Source of the DNA: Candidatus Neoehrlichia procyonis str. RAC413
GTDB taxonomy: Bacteria; Pseudomonadota; Alphaproteobacteria; Rickettsiales; Anaplasmataceae
Direction: 5' to 3'
Assembly: GCF_000964795.1 (NCBI RefSeq)
Contig: NZ_LANX01000001.1
Coordinates: forward strand, 930,001-994,000
Length of the DNA: 64,000 nucleotides
The notes under the pieces were generated by a model. It ran no database searches. It saw only the letters and a program-made list of their open reading frames with translations, and was not told the DNA's origin. Both the position numbers and the translations under genes were made by a program. Each line of letters starts with the position of its first letter. Positions within the stretch are counted from its first letter, which is position 1. Shown here piece after piece: positions 28,899-36,807 of this stretch.

Positions 28899-29735
28899 CT
28901 AAAACATAAATCTAACACCTATTTCACCTCCAAAGTAAGAAAAGCCAAATTTAGCTGTAGCATTAGTATACATAGGAGCAGTACTTAATGATGAAGGGTG
29001 ATACACTGGCAAACTTTTGTATTCTGTGTCAAGTATACTGTGATAAAAAACACCAACAGATATGGATGCTTCTGGAATTAATGGATAATTAAGACCGGCC
29101 TTAATTTTATATGCAAGTTTTGGTGTTAAATAACTTTGAGTTACATTCACGATATTACTTCCAATACCAGCACATAAATAAGGTGTAATTGAAGTATTAG
29201 ATGAAATTAAGTCATAGCATGCATTCATCATTAACGATACAGTAGTGATAGCGTCAATTTTTACAGTAACATATCTTTGATCACTAATATTATTTTCACG
29301 ACTTAATGCACAGAATTTATGTGCATCTTCATGTATATAATCTCCCCCCCCCTTGGTGTTAAATTGTTCGTACCCTACTTCAAATTCTATTCTTAGCCCA
29401 TCTCCAACTGCATAACCAGCAGCTCCGCTAAGAGCAAATAATATATTGTTATTAAAGTGGTATTCAAAATTTTTAACATTAAAGTTACTATGAGTTGACA
29501 AAGCAATAGTGTTCGCATCTTTTTTGTAACCAAGAACAACCTTAGTTAATGAACCTGGTTCTGCAATTGTAAAGTCCCTAATTTGAGAAAGAGTGGGATT
29601 GTAAAATGCACTAACATAAAAATTACCAATACCATGTAATTTATCAACATCTGATGTAGTAGCAAAAGAAATATTTGGTAGTAACATAACTATTATTGCT
29701 AACGTACTTCTTATATAAAAATTTTTATAACTCAT
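28899..29735 (-). CDS. P28/OMP-1 family outer membrane protein with a G9 tract
   Basis: This protein has about 278 residues from the ATG at 29735, picked because AAGGG lies eight bases upstream; another in-frame ATG is two codons earlier at 29741. Family blocks are FYVSAFYNPTLSQIRDFTIA, LRIEFEVGYEQFNTKGGGDY, SLMMNACYDLI, TPYLCAGIGSNIVNVTQ and FSYFGGEIGVRFMF. The codons for Lys-Gly-Gly-Gly-Asp hold an uninterrupted run of nine G on the coding strand (29344-29352), striking in so AT-rich a genome and located in the region of the first hypervariable loop. A change of one base there would truncate the protein, so it may be phase-variable. Confidence 0.94.
   Translation of the reverse strand: MSYKNFYIRSTLAIIVMLLPNISFATTSDVDKLHGIGNFYVSAFYNPTLSQIRDFTIAEPGSLTKVVLGYKKDANTIALSTHSNFNVKNFEYHFNNNILFALSGAAGYAVGDGLRIEFEVGYEQFNTKGGGDYIHEDAHKFCALSRENNISDQRYVTVKIDAITTVSLMMNACYDLISSNTSITPYLCAGIGSNIVNVTQSYLTPKLAYKIKAGLNYPLIPEASISVGVFYHSILDTEYKSLPVYHPSSLSTAPMYTNATAKFGFSYFGGEIGVRFMF
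29344..29352 (-). repeat. Homopolymeric G9 tract inside an OMP gene
   Basis: Nine consecutive C on the plus strand (G on the coding strand) lie within the reading frame of 28899-29735. Runs this long are rare at this base composition; the longest others I noticed are six. Variable poly(G-C) tracts are known in a paralogous gene family of E. canis, where phase variation was proposed. Confidence 0.9.
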
Positions 29736-29797
29736 AAACATAACCCTTAAATATATACACACTATGAAATTATCATTTAAAATACTTAATGAATTGA

Positions 29798-30607
29798 TTA
29801 TAATATAAATCTAACTCCTACCTCACCGCCAAAATAAGATAAATCAAAAGTAGCTACAACGCCATTAAAAGAACAAAATAAATTTTTAGGCATATTTGCT
29901 GGAATACCATTATATGTTTTATCAAGAATACTATGATAGAAACCACCAAGAAATATAGAAGTTTTTGGGTTAACTGAAAAATTGATACCAGCTTTAGCCT
30001 GATAGGAAAATTTAGGTACTACATAGTTTTGTGTAATATGAACAATATTGCTACCAATACCAGCGCATGCATAAGGAACAACCTTTGATATATGTAAATC
30101 ATAACATAAATTTGCCATTAGGGATACAGTAGTAATAGCATCAATTTTTACTGTAATGTAATCTGCATGTTGAAGATAACTTGAACGTTTTAGGGCAATA
30201 ATCTTATATGCGTCCTCATTTTGATATTCTGTATCTGTTTTTGTGTTAAATTTCTCATAACCTACTTCAAACTCTATTCTTGAACCATTATTTTTTTTAT
30301 AACCAACAGCACTACTAAAAGCTAATAATAAGTTGTCTTTGTAATTAAACTGAAAGTTAGATACATTGAAATTTGTACCTTGCAATTCGTTAACAACGCT
30401 ACTATCAGTTTTATAGCCATGTGATAATATGGTTTTTTGATAAGCTTCTGCAATTTCAAAGTTAAAAAATTTACATAATGTTGGATTGTAATGAGCACTT
30501 ACATAGTAACTACCATTACTATTGGGTTTAGATATTGCAGACACAGAAATGCTTGGTATTAGTGAAATCACTGCTATAAATCTTATAAACAATTTTGCAT
30601 AACCCAT
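29798..30607 (-). CDS. P28/OMP-1 family outer membrane protein
   Basis: This protein has about 269 residues from the ATG at 30607, which has AAGGAG nine bases upstream; the longer in-frame start at 30631 would place the start before this site. The signal peptide ends near Val-Ser-Ala. Blocks seen are YYVSAHYNPTLCKFFNFEIA, NLLLAFSSAVGYKKNNGSRI, SLMANLCYDL, VPYACAGIGSNIVHITQNYV and LSYFGGEVGVRFIL. It has a Cys inside the first strand, unusual beside its paralogs. It lies 62 bases from the downstream and 56 from the upstream paralog, consistent with an operon. Confidence 0.94.
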   Translation of the reverse strand: MGYAKLFIRFIAVISLIPSISVSAISKPNSNGSYYVSAHYNPTLCKFFNFEIAEAYQKTILSHGYKTDSSVVNELQGTNFNVSNFQFNYKDNLLLAFSSAVGYKKNNGSRIEFEVGYEKFNTKTDTEYQNEDAYKIIALKRSSYLQHADYITVKIDAITTVSLMANLCYDLHISKVVPYACAGIGSNIVHITQNYVVPKFSYQAKAGINFSVNPKTSIFLGGFYHSILDKTYNGIPANMPKNLFCSFNGVVATFDLSYFGGEVGVRFIL

Positions 30608-30663
30608 AAATAAAAACTCCTTATCTATCAAAAAAACTTAGGTTACATTACTAACTGTAATAA

Positions 30664-31488
30664 TTAATAAGACATAAACCTTACACCTATTTCACCACCA
30701 AAATAAGAAAAATTAAATTCAGCAATAGCGTTATTAAGATTTAAGGTATGACTTAACTGTACTGGTTGATCGACTAATAAATATTTATATTTATTTCCAA
30801 AAATGCCATGATAAAACCCTCCAATAGCTATAAGTATTTTTGGATTGAATTTAAAAGTTGTACCAAGCTTAATTTTATAAGAAAATTTTGGTACTATATT
30901 ATGTGTAATTTTTACAAAATTTCCGCCAAGCCCAGCGCAAATATAAGGCACTATATTTGCATTTATAAAGTCATAGCATGTATTTGCCATGAGTGATACA
31001 GTGTTGATGGCATCGATTTTTACAGTTACGTATTGACTACTAGAAATAGCACTGTTACGACTTAAAGCATACACATTATACATTTCATTATTAGGTACAG
31101 CACTAAAATTTTCATATCCTATTTCTAACTCTCCTCTTAAGTTGCTCTTTAAAAAACAACCAATTGCACCATGAAAAGCTGATAGTAGATTATCACCGTA
31201 CTGAAACTCAGGATTATTAATAGCAAAGCTTGCAATATTGGTGGTATTAATATCGTTACCTGTTTTATCTTTTTTATAACCAAAAACAGCTTTAGTTATA
31301 TTATTATGCTCTCCAATTGTAAAATTTTTGATTAAAGATAAGGTAGGACTATAATAAGCACTTACATATAAGCCATTAGTGGTGCTGTTCTGACAACCAC
31401 AATTTGATGCTGAGACATTATTAGTACTTACTAACACTGCAGCTAAAGCTATAAATACATTTTTTATAGAAAAAACTTTATCAATCAT
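30664..31488 (-). CDS. P28/OMP-1 family outer membrane protein
   Basis: This 274-residue member has a signal peptide ending near Val-Ser-Ala-Ser, followed by the short Cys-rich mature start Asn-Cys-Gly-Cys. That is not a lipobox, because Asn precedes the first Cys. Family blocks are LYVSAYYSPTLSLIKNFTIG, NLLSAFHGAIGCFLKSNLRG, SLMANTCYDFI, VPYICAGLGGNFVKI and FSYFGGEIGVRFMSY. The last two residues Ser-Tyr extend past the usual Phe end. The start ATG overlaps the stop of the 165-residue ORF upstream (ATGA), and AGGAG lies six bases before it. Confidence 0.93.
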   Translation of the reverse strand: MIDKVFSIKNVFIALAAVLVSTNNVSASNCGCQNSTTNGLYVSAYYSPTLSLIKNFTIGEHNNITKAVFGYKKDKTGNDINTTNIASFAINNPEFQYGDNLLSAFHGAIGCFLKSNLRGELEIGYENFSAVPNNEMYNVYALSRNSAISSSQYVTVKIDAINTVSLMANTCYDFINANIVPYICAGLGGNFVKITHNIVPKFSYKIKLGTTFKFNPKILIAIGGFYHGIFGNKYKYLLVDQPVQLSHTLNLNNAIAEFNFSYFGGEIGVRFMSY

Positions 31489-31982
31489 GAAAAACTCCTA
31501 ATAGTGAATAAATTATAAACACATGTATTTAACCTAAACCTGCTACCACTAAAGCTAGCAATAATACTGTTTATAAAGTTATTGTATGTGACTGTTAAAC
31601 AACTTAACAAATCTTTGAGCTTACTACTAGCAGCATCTCTTCTTATTTTACTATACATGAAACTCCAGCTACTATTTTGCATGATTATTGTTATAATTTT
31701 TAAATATTTTTTTATAAAATCTGCCTGTAAAACATTTATAGCATTTAGTTGTGCTGTAATTATATTAGAATTTAAGTCCGCCAATCCTACATATAAAAAA
31801 CTACTTCTTTTTGTAAAATTTTGAACCATCAAAAGATTAGACTTATACTTTTTTTCTACTAATAGAATACTACCTGTAGTTTTTTTTATAAATTTTATAA
31901 ACGATATAAAAGAAGATGGTACAAATGTCAGTAAATCTTTTATAAGTGATAAACCATTATATATATTTTTAAAATATAACAT
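31485..31982 (-). CDS. Hypothetical protein embedded in the OMP array, 165 residues
   Basis: This protein is not a member of the OMP family. It is basic and mostly helical by composition, with no signal peptide; its N-terminus has amphipathic stretches (YNGLSLIKDLLTFVPSSFIS) and a middle reading SFLYVGLADLNSNIITAQLN. The helical layout with Leu-Asn-Ser and Gln/Asn repeats is faintly like phasin-type granule proteins, but I would not assign that. Its stop codon overlaps the next OMP start, so it is probably translated with the array. A 47-codon OMP remnant lies just upstream, so this gene may have inserted where an OMP gene decayed. Confidence 0.6.
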   Translation of the reverse strand: MLYFKNIYNGLSLIKDLLTFVPSSFISFIKFIKKTTGSILLVEKKYKSNLLMVQNFTKRSSFLYVGLADLNSNIITAQLNAINVLQADFIKKYLKIITIIMQNSSWSFMYSKIRRDAASSKLKDLLSCLTVTYNNFINSIIASFSGSRFRLNTCVYNLFTIRSFS

Positions 31983-32031
31983 ATAAAACCCTAATACAGT
32001 ACAACAAGTACACTACATATGTATAACTAAT

Positions 32032-32175
32032 TCAGATAAATCTTACACCAAATTCACCCCCGAAATAGCTTAAGTCAAGTTGCTGTTGAAATACACTACT
32101 AGTGGGATAAAATGCTTGGACATTACTACAGTATTGCCTGAAGCCTGAAATGGCATAAACATCATTTATCAGCAT
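32032..32175 (-). pseudogene. C-terminal remnant of a P28/OMP-1 gene
   Basis: A 47-codon open frame ends in LDLSYFGGEFGVRFI and a stop, the exact C-terminal beta-strand signature of the OMP family. The residues before it (Ala-Phe-Tyr-Pro-Thr-Ser-Ser-Val) resemble the last variable loop of paralogs. No signal peptide or other strands precede it. It is the tail of a paralog whose 5' part has been lost, in the same orientation as its neighbours. Confidence 0.85.
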
Positions 32176-32201
32176 ATTATACTACTCATTAATGTACCCT
32201 T

Positions 32202-33113
32202 TTAATTAAGTATAAATTTAACACCAATCTCTCCACCAAAATAATTAAAATCTAAGGTAGCAGAAATAATGTTACTCAGAGGAGAAGTAGAAGAAGTACT
32301 ATAATAATAATTATAATGAAGATCTTTGAATTTATTGTTTAAAATTCCTTCATAATATCCGTCAACAAAAATTGCCACCGAGGGAGATATAAAATAACTA
32401 ACACCAGCTTTTGCTTGATACGCAAATTTAACATATTGCGAATCAAAAGCTTTCATAAAACTTCCTCCTATACCAGCACATAAATAAGGACTTATCTCTC
32501 CTACATTTCCTAAACTGTCTGGAGCAAAATCATAACATGCGTTAATCATAGTAGAAGCAACTACAATATTAGAGTTCTTAATAATAAAATATTTTTTGCC
32601 GCTGGAGTCTATTTCATCAGGAGAACCACTCTTTAAATTGTAAGCTGCAACAAAATACTTATAGCCATCTTTTAATGTATAACCACCTGGATTTTTTAAT
32701 TCAAAATCTTCATAAGATCCTTCAAATTCTATTCTCATTCCGCTATTCATTGAATAACCTATAAGACCACTAAAACCTGTAAGGCTGTTGTTATAAGTTG
32801 GTTTGTAAATTCCTTTAAAATTAGTAGCTGTTTCTAAAGCTTTACCAATAGCAGTTTTTCCATCAGCATCGACAGTACCTGTTGCCTCAGGTTTTAATCC
32901 AATAATAGCCTTAATATCTACAAGATCTCCTTTTAATGCAAGGTCTCCCATTATAGAAATACCAGGCTTATATTGACCTCCTATATAAAACCCATAATTT
33001 TGTACATTACTTTTAGATTCTTCTTCAACAACTACTTGCGCAGAAGAATAAAAAGGCATAAGCAAAGCTAATGCAACAAATGAAGTTTTAATAAATAAAT
33101 CTTTATAAATCAT
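32202..33113 (-). CDS. P28/OMP-1 family outer membrane protein, near-identical pair member A
   Basis: This 303-residue protein has a signal peptide of about 25 residues ending Ser-Ser-Ala. The family blocks are FYIGGQYKPGISIMGDLALK, MRIEFEGSYEDFELKNPGGY, STMINACYDF, SPYLCAGIGGSFMKAFDSQ and FNYFGGEIGVKFILN. Its first 163 residues match member B (33125-34042) except at two positions (Tyr/His at 40, Ala/Thr at 59), while the last variable loop differs completely. This is the pattern of recent tandem duplication or gene conversion followed by divergence of the C-terminal exposed loop. Confidence 0.95.
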   Translation of the reverse strand: MIYKDLFIKTSFVALALLMPFYSSAQVVVEEESKSNVQNYGFYIGGQYKPGISIMGDLALKGDLVDIKAIIGLKPEATGTVDADGKTAIGKALETATNFKGIYKPTYNNSLTGFSGLIGYSMNSGMRIEFEGSYEDFELKNPGGYTLKDGYKYFVAAYNLKSGSPDEIDSSGKKYFIIKNSNIVVASTMINACYDFAPDSLGNVGEISPYLCAGIGGSFMKAFDSQYVKFAYQAKAGVSYFISPSVAIFVDGYYEGILNNKFKDLHYNYYYSTSSTSPLSNIISATLDFNYFGGEIGVKFILN

Positions 33114-33166
33114 ATTATATCCCCTTAATTAAATGTAAACCTAACGCCAACCTCAGCACCAAAATA
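32626..33166. repeat. Direct repeat copy 1 of the near-identical OMP segment
   Basis: This roughly 540-base segment recurs 929 bases away at 33555-34095 with only a few base changes. It includes the N-terminal half of an OMP gene, the 11-base spacer with its CCCCTT, and the last codons of the upstream gene. The inclusion of the neighbour's 3' end points to unequal crossover between adjacent paralogs. Confidence 0.8.
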
Positions 33167-34042
33167 ATTAAAATCTAAAGTAGCGTATATAACATTATGA
33201 TCAAAATTCATACTAGAAGAGGTATTACTCTCATGATTGTAACTAGAAAAATTTCTGAATTTATTGTTTAAAATTCCTTCATAATACCCGTCAGCAAAAA
33301 TTGCTACTGATGGAGATATAAAATAACTAACACCAGCTTTTGCTTGATATGCAAATTTAATATGTTGTGAATTAAAAACTTTTACAAAACTTCCTCCTAC
33401 ACCAGCACATAAATAAGGGCTTATCTCTCTTACATTGCTTAAACTATCTAGAGCAAAATCATAACATGCGTTAATCATAGTAGAAGCAACTACAATATTA
33501 GAGTTCTTAATAATAAAATATTTTTTGCTGCCGGAGTCTACTTCATCAGAAGAACCACTCTTTAAATTGTAAGCTGCAACAAAATACTTATAGCCATCTT
33601 TTAATGTATAACCACCTGGATTTTTTAATTCAAAATCTTCATAAGATCCTTCAAATTCTATTCTCATTCCGCTATTCATTGAATAACCTATAAGACCACT
33701 AAAACCTGTAAGGCTGTTGTTATAAGTTGGTTTGTAAATTCCTTTAAAATTAGTAGCTGTTTCTAAAGCTTTACCAATAGCAGTTTTTCCATCAGCATCG
33801 ACAGTACCTGTTGCCTCAGGTTTTAATCCAATAATAGCCTTAATATCTACAAGATCTCCTTTTAATGTAAGGTCTCCCATTATAGAAATACCAGGCTTAT
33901 ATTGACCTCCTATATAAAACCCATGATTTTGTACATTACTTTTAGATTCTTCTTCAACAACTACTTGCGCAGAAGAATAAAAAGGCATAAGCAAAGCTAA
34001 TGCAACAAATGAAGTTTTAATAAATAAATCTTTATAAATCAT
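33125..34042 (-). CDS. P28/OMP-1 family outer membrane protein, near-identical pair member B
   Basis: This 305-residue protein has the same signal peptide and N-terminal half as member A. Differences accumulate after residue 163, and the last variable loop (RNFSSYNHESNTSSSMNFDH) is unrelated to the equivalent loop in A. It ends FNYFGAEVGVRFTFN, with Ala in place of the second Gly. Its last codons match those of the next gene upstream (34054-34824) at the base level. It lies 11 bases from each neighbour. Confidence 0.95.
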   Translation of the reverse strand: MIYKDLFIKTSFVALALLMPFYSSAQVVVEEESKSNVQNHGFYIGGQYKPGISIMGDLTLKGDLVDIKAIIGLKPEATGTVDADGKTAIGKALETATNFKGIYKPTYNNSLTGFSGLIGYSMNSGMRIEFEGSYEDFELKNPGGYTLKDGYKYFVAAYNLKSGSSDEVDSGSKKYFIIKNSNIVVASTMINACYDFALDSLSNVREISPYLCAGVGGSFVKVFNSQHIKFAYQAKAGVSYFISPSVAIFADGYYEGILNNKFRNFSSYNHESNTSSSMNFDHNVIYATLDFNYFGAEVGVRFTFN

Positions 34043-34095
34043 ATTATATCCCCTTAATTAAATGTAAACCTAACGCCAACCTCACCACCAAAATA
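33555..34095. repeat. Direct repeat copy 2 of the near-identical OMP segment
   Basis: This is the partner of 32626-33166 in the same orientation. It spans the N-terminal half of the second OMP gene of the pair, the 11-base spacer and the 3' end of the gene at 34054-34824. Confidence 0.8.
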
Positions 34096-34824
34096 ACTTA
34101 TATTTAATTTAGCAGTGAAACTCACATATTTAGGATATTCGAAGTACAAATTCTTAAAATTACTATTTATAATGCCTTCATAATACCCACCAGCGAAAAC
34201 AATTACTTTTGGCAATCTGATGAAACTAACACCAGCTTTTGCTTGATATATAAATTTAACTCTTAAAGCATCAAAAACTTCTATAAAATTACTTCCAGCT
34301 CCAGCACATAAATAAGGACTTATTCCTAAGTTATCTGTTGCAAAATCATGACATAAATTAATCATAAAAGCAGTAGCACTAATGTCGCTAGCTCTTATTG
34401 TATGGATACTGTTTGAAGAATTATAAAATGAAATAAGATACTTATCATCTGAATTGTTAAAATTATGTAAACCAAATTTTTCATGAGAAACTTCAATTTC
34501 TATTCTCATCCTATTATTTGAATATCCTATAAAACCACCAAGCCCTAAGGTACTATTGCTATAGGCAGGATTATATGGATTATTATGACTAGCCATTTTT
34601 ATTATAACACTATCAGTATTCTGATCATTACTCAAAAGCTCATTATGTAGGATTGAATAAAAAAAATTAAGAGAGTCTCCTTTTACTAAGAAATCTTTAA
34701 TTATATTCATAATAGCTGGTTTATAATGCCCACCTACATAAATACTTGCGTTAACAGAGCTTGAAAAAAACTGCAAAGAAAAAAAAGCTATTAATAATCT
34801 TACAAATAAATTTTTAAAACTCAT
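34054..34824 (-). CDS. P28/OMP-1 family outer membrane protein, short member
   Basis: At 256 residues this is the shortest intact paralog. It has a signal peptide of about 26 residues ending Val-Asn-Ala, then IYVGGHYKPAIMNIIKDFLV almost at once; the usual polar stretch before the first strand is missing. Blocks RMRIEIEVSHEKFGL, FMINLCHDFA, SPYLCAGAGSNFIEVFDALR and ISYFGGEVGVRFTFN are kept. The last variable loop is reduced. The start overlaps the stop of the upstream gene by four bases, so coupling is likely. Confidence 0.94.
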   Translation of the reverse strand: MSFKNLFVRLLIAFFSLQFFSSSVNASIYVGGHYKPAIMNIIKDFLVKGDSLNFFYSILHNELLSNDQNTDSVIIKMASHNNPYNPAYSNSTLGLGGFIGYSNNRMRIEIEVSHEKFGLHNFNNSDDKYLISFYNSSNSIHTIRASDISATAFMINLCHDFATDNLGISPYLCAGAGSNFIEVFDALRVKFIYQAKAGVSFIRLPKVIVFAGGYYEGIINSNFKNLYFEYPKYVSFTAKLNISYFGGEVGVRFTFN

Positions 34825-35732
34825 AGTAATGGATCCTCCCAGTTAAATATGAAGCGGATTCCAATTTCTGCTCCGAGAAAATTATTAAAAGCTATTACAG
34901 CTGTAGCACTTCCATTTGCAGGTTGATTATCATTACTTGTAAGCTGATTACTATTAATAATAGGAGAATAAAAATGTAAGTTCTTTAATTTATTATTTGT
35001 AATTCCACTATAATAACCATTAGCAAAAACCACTATTCTTCGTGTTAGAGAATAACTAAGACCAGCCTTTGTTTGGTATATAAACTTAATATGAGGTAAA
35101 TTAAAAGCCTCTAAAATACCTCCCCCCACACCAACACATATATAGGGATGTAACATCGCTCTAGTTATGATAAAATCATAACATGTATTAACTATCATGG
35201 AAGCAATGCTAATATCAGAATTTTGCATAACATAATAGTTTCCTGTAGTATTGTCATTATGCTGCATTACAACCGCAAAATATTTATAACTATCATCTAA
35301 CGTATAGTTGCTCGGATTTTGTAATTCGAAATTTTCATAAAAATATTCGACTTCTAATCTTGTACCGTTTTTAGCTGAATATCCTATAAGTCCACTAAAT
35401 CCTGTAAAACTGTTCTTATAAGAAGGACTATAAGCACCTTGAAAATTATTTTTAATTTTTAAAGCTTCAAAAATGGATTCTTTGTCTATATTGTTAGGAA
35501 ACGTTATTGCATTAGGCTTTAATCCCATAATGGACACTATATCCATTAAAGTACCCTTTAACGTAAATCCTCCAATACTATACGAGATACCCGGCTTATA
35601 TTGTGCACCTATATAAAAGCCTAAGTTATTAGCAGGAATACGATCTACAGCATATGCAGCAAAGAATGCACATAAACTAAACCCTGTAACTCCAATTAGT
35701 ATAACCCTAGCTAAAAACCTTTTACAAAGCAT
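34821..35732 (-). CDS. P28/OMP-1 family outer membrane protein
   Basis: This protein has about 303 residues from the ATG at 35732, chosen because GAGG lies nine bases upstream; a longer frame to 35747 has no such site. The signal peptide is long (to about Ala-Tyr-Ala). Blocks are FYIGAQYKPGISYSIGGFTL, TRLEVEYFYENFELQNPSNY, SMIVNTCYDFI, HPYICVGVGGGILEAFNLPH and FNNFLGAEIGIRFIFN. It then runs on for six residues (WEDPLL), a tail not seen in its paralogs, created by readthrough into the start of the next gene, which it overlaps by four bases. Confidence 0.93.
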   Translation of the reverse strand: MLCKRFLARVILIGVTGFSLCAFFAAYAVDRIPANNLGFYIGAQYKPGISYSIGGFTLKGTLMDIVSIMGLKPNAITFPNNIDKESIFEALKIKNNFQGAYSPSYKNSFTGFSGLIGYSAKNGTRLEVEYFYENFELQNPSNYTLDDSYKYFAVVMQHNDNTTGNYYVMQNSDISIASMIVNTCYDFIITRAMLHPYICVGVGGGILEAFNLPHIKFIYQTKAGLSYSLTRRIVVFANGYYSGITNNKLKNLHFYSPIINSNQLTSNDNQPANGSATAVIAFNNFLGAEIGIRFIFNWEDPLL

Positions 35733-35765
35733 AATGCAATTCCTCAAACAAATGTAAAAATTAAA

Positions 35766-36587
35766 CTAAATCATAAACCTGACACCAAATTCAGCACCAA
35801 AATAGCTAACGCTAAGTGTTGATTCAGCAAACTTTACACTGTTATTATCTGAACTATAAATAACAGGTAAATTGATAAATTTATTATCTGCTATTCCATG
35901 ATAATAGGCACCAAAGTAAATGATAATATTAGAATTTACGGTAAAGTTTATGCCCGACTTACCTTGATATGCTAGCTTTATAAAATTAGAATCTAAGAAA
36001 TTTATTAGATTTATACCAATACCCGCACAAAAATAAGGAGAAATATAATACTGCTTCAATTCTGCGTTTAAAACATCATAACAGATATTTAATAATGTCG
36101 AACCAGCCTTTAACCCTCGATTTTCCATTACAACATATTTGTTATCATCATGTACTAGTGCAAAATACCTATGATTACCACTAATTAGATAATTACCCTT
36201 GTTAAGATTAAAATTTTCATAGAAGGCTTCAAACTCTAACCTTAAATATTTTTTTACTAAGTAGCCAATGCCCCCTCCAAAACTTATCTTATTTGCATCA
36301 TAAGTAGGACGATATTCCTCTTTATAATTTGACACACTACTTACATTAGTACTATTTATTTGATTTGTGAAAGATGTTGATACACCAAATATATTTGAGG
36401 TAGAGTGCAACATTTCCTTAATACTAAATTTTCTAAATTTTGGAATCCCTGGCTTATATTGCATGTAAATATATGCTTTATTGTTACGCGAGGAATTAAG
36501 GACTAAAGTGTCTGAAGAAGCGTAATTTGAAAATAGCAAAATAAATATTGCTAATGCAATTTTTACAAAAGATCCCTTACAATTCAT
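35766..36587 (-). CDS. P28/OMP-1 family outer membrane protein
   Basis: This protein has about 273 residues from the ATG at 36587, which gives the family start Met-Asn-Cys-Lys; an in-frame start at 36614 adds nine residues. The signal peptide ends near Ala-Ser-Ser. Conserved strands are IYMQYKPGIPKFRKFSIKEM, LRLEFEAFYENFNLNKGNYL, STLLNICYDV, SPYFCAGIGINLINFLDSNF and VSYFGAEFGVRFMI. It lies 33 bases before the next paralog, with 220 bases separating it from the gene upstream, so transcription may restart here. Confidence 0.93.
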   Translation of the reverse strand: MNCKGSFVKIALAIFILLFSNYASSDTLVLNSSRNNKAYIYMQYKPGIPKFRKFSIKEMLHSTSNIFGVSTSFTNQINSTNVSSVSNYKEEYRPTYDANKISFGGGIGYLVKKYLRLEFEAFYENFNLNKGNYLISGNHRYFALVHDDNKYVVMENRGLKAGSTLLNICYDVLNAELKQYYISPYFCAGIGINLINFLDSNFIKLAYQGKSGINFTVNSNIIIYFGAYYHGIADNKFINLPVIYSSDNNSVKFAESTLSVSYFGAEFGVRFMI

Positions 36588-36807
36588 AAAAATAACAAGC
36601 CTCGCCTTAAACAATAACTAAGTAAGCTACATGCAATAATAAATATGGCTAAAAAAGAATCAAGTCAAGAGAGTTTATGAGTATTTCTACAATTTAAAAT
36701 AAATTTTAATCATTTATTTAAACAATGTTGTAATTATACTACATACACGCTACCATATATATTATACTAGTATTGAATTGTTAGCATTGAAATTTGTATT
36801 TGGCCTT

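Noticed and set aside
30664-31488. Possible lipoprotein start (Asn-Cys-Gly-Cys after the signal peptide)
   Set aside because: The residue before the first Cys is Asn, and the -3 to -1 pattern does not fit a lipobox. The rest is an ordinary OMP barrel.
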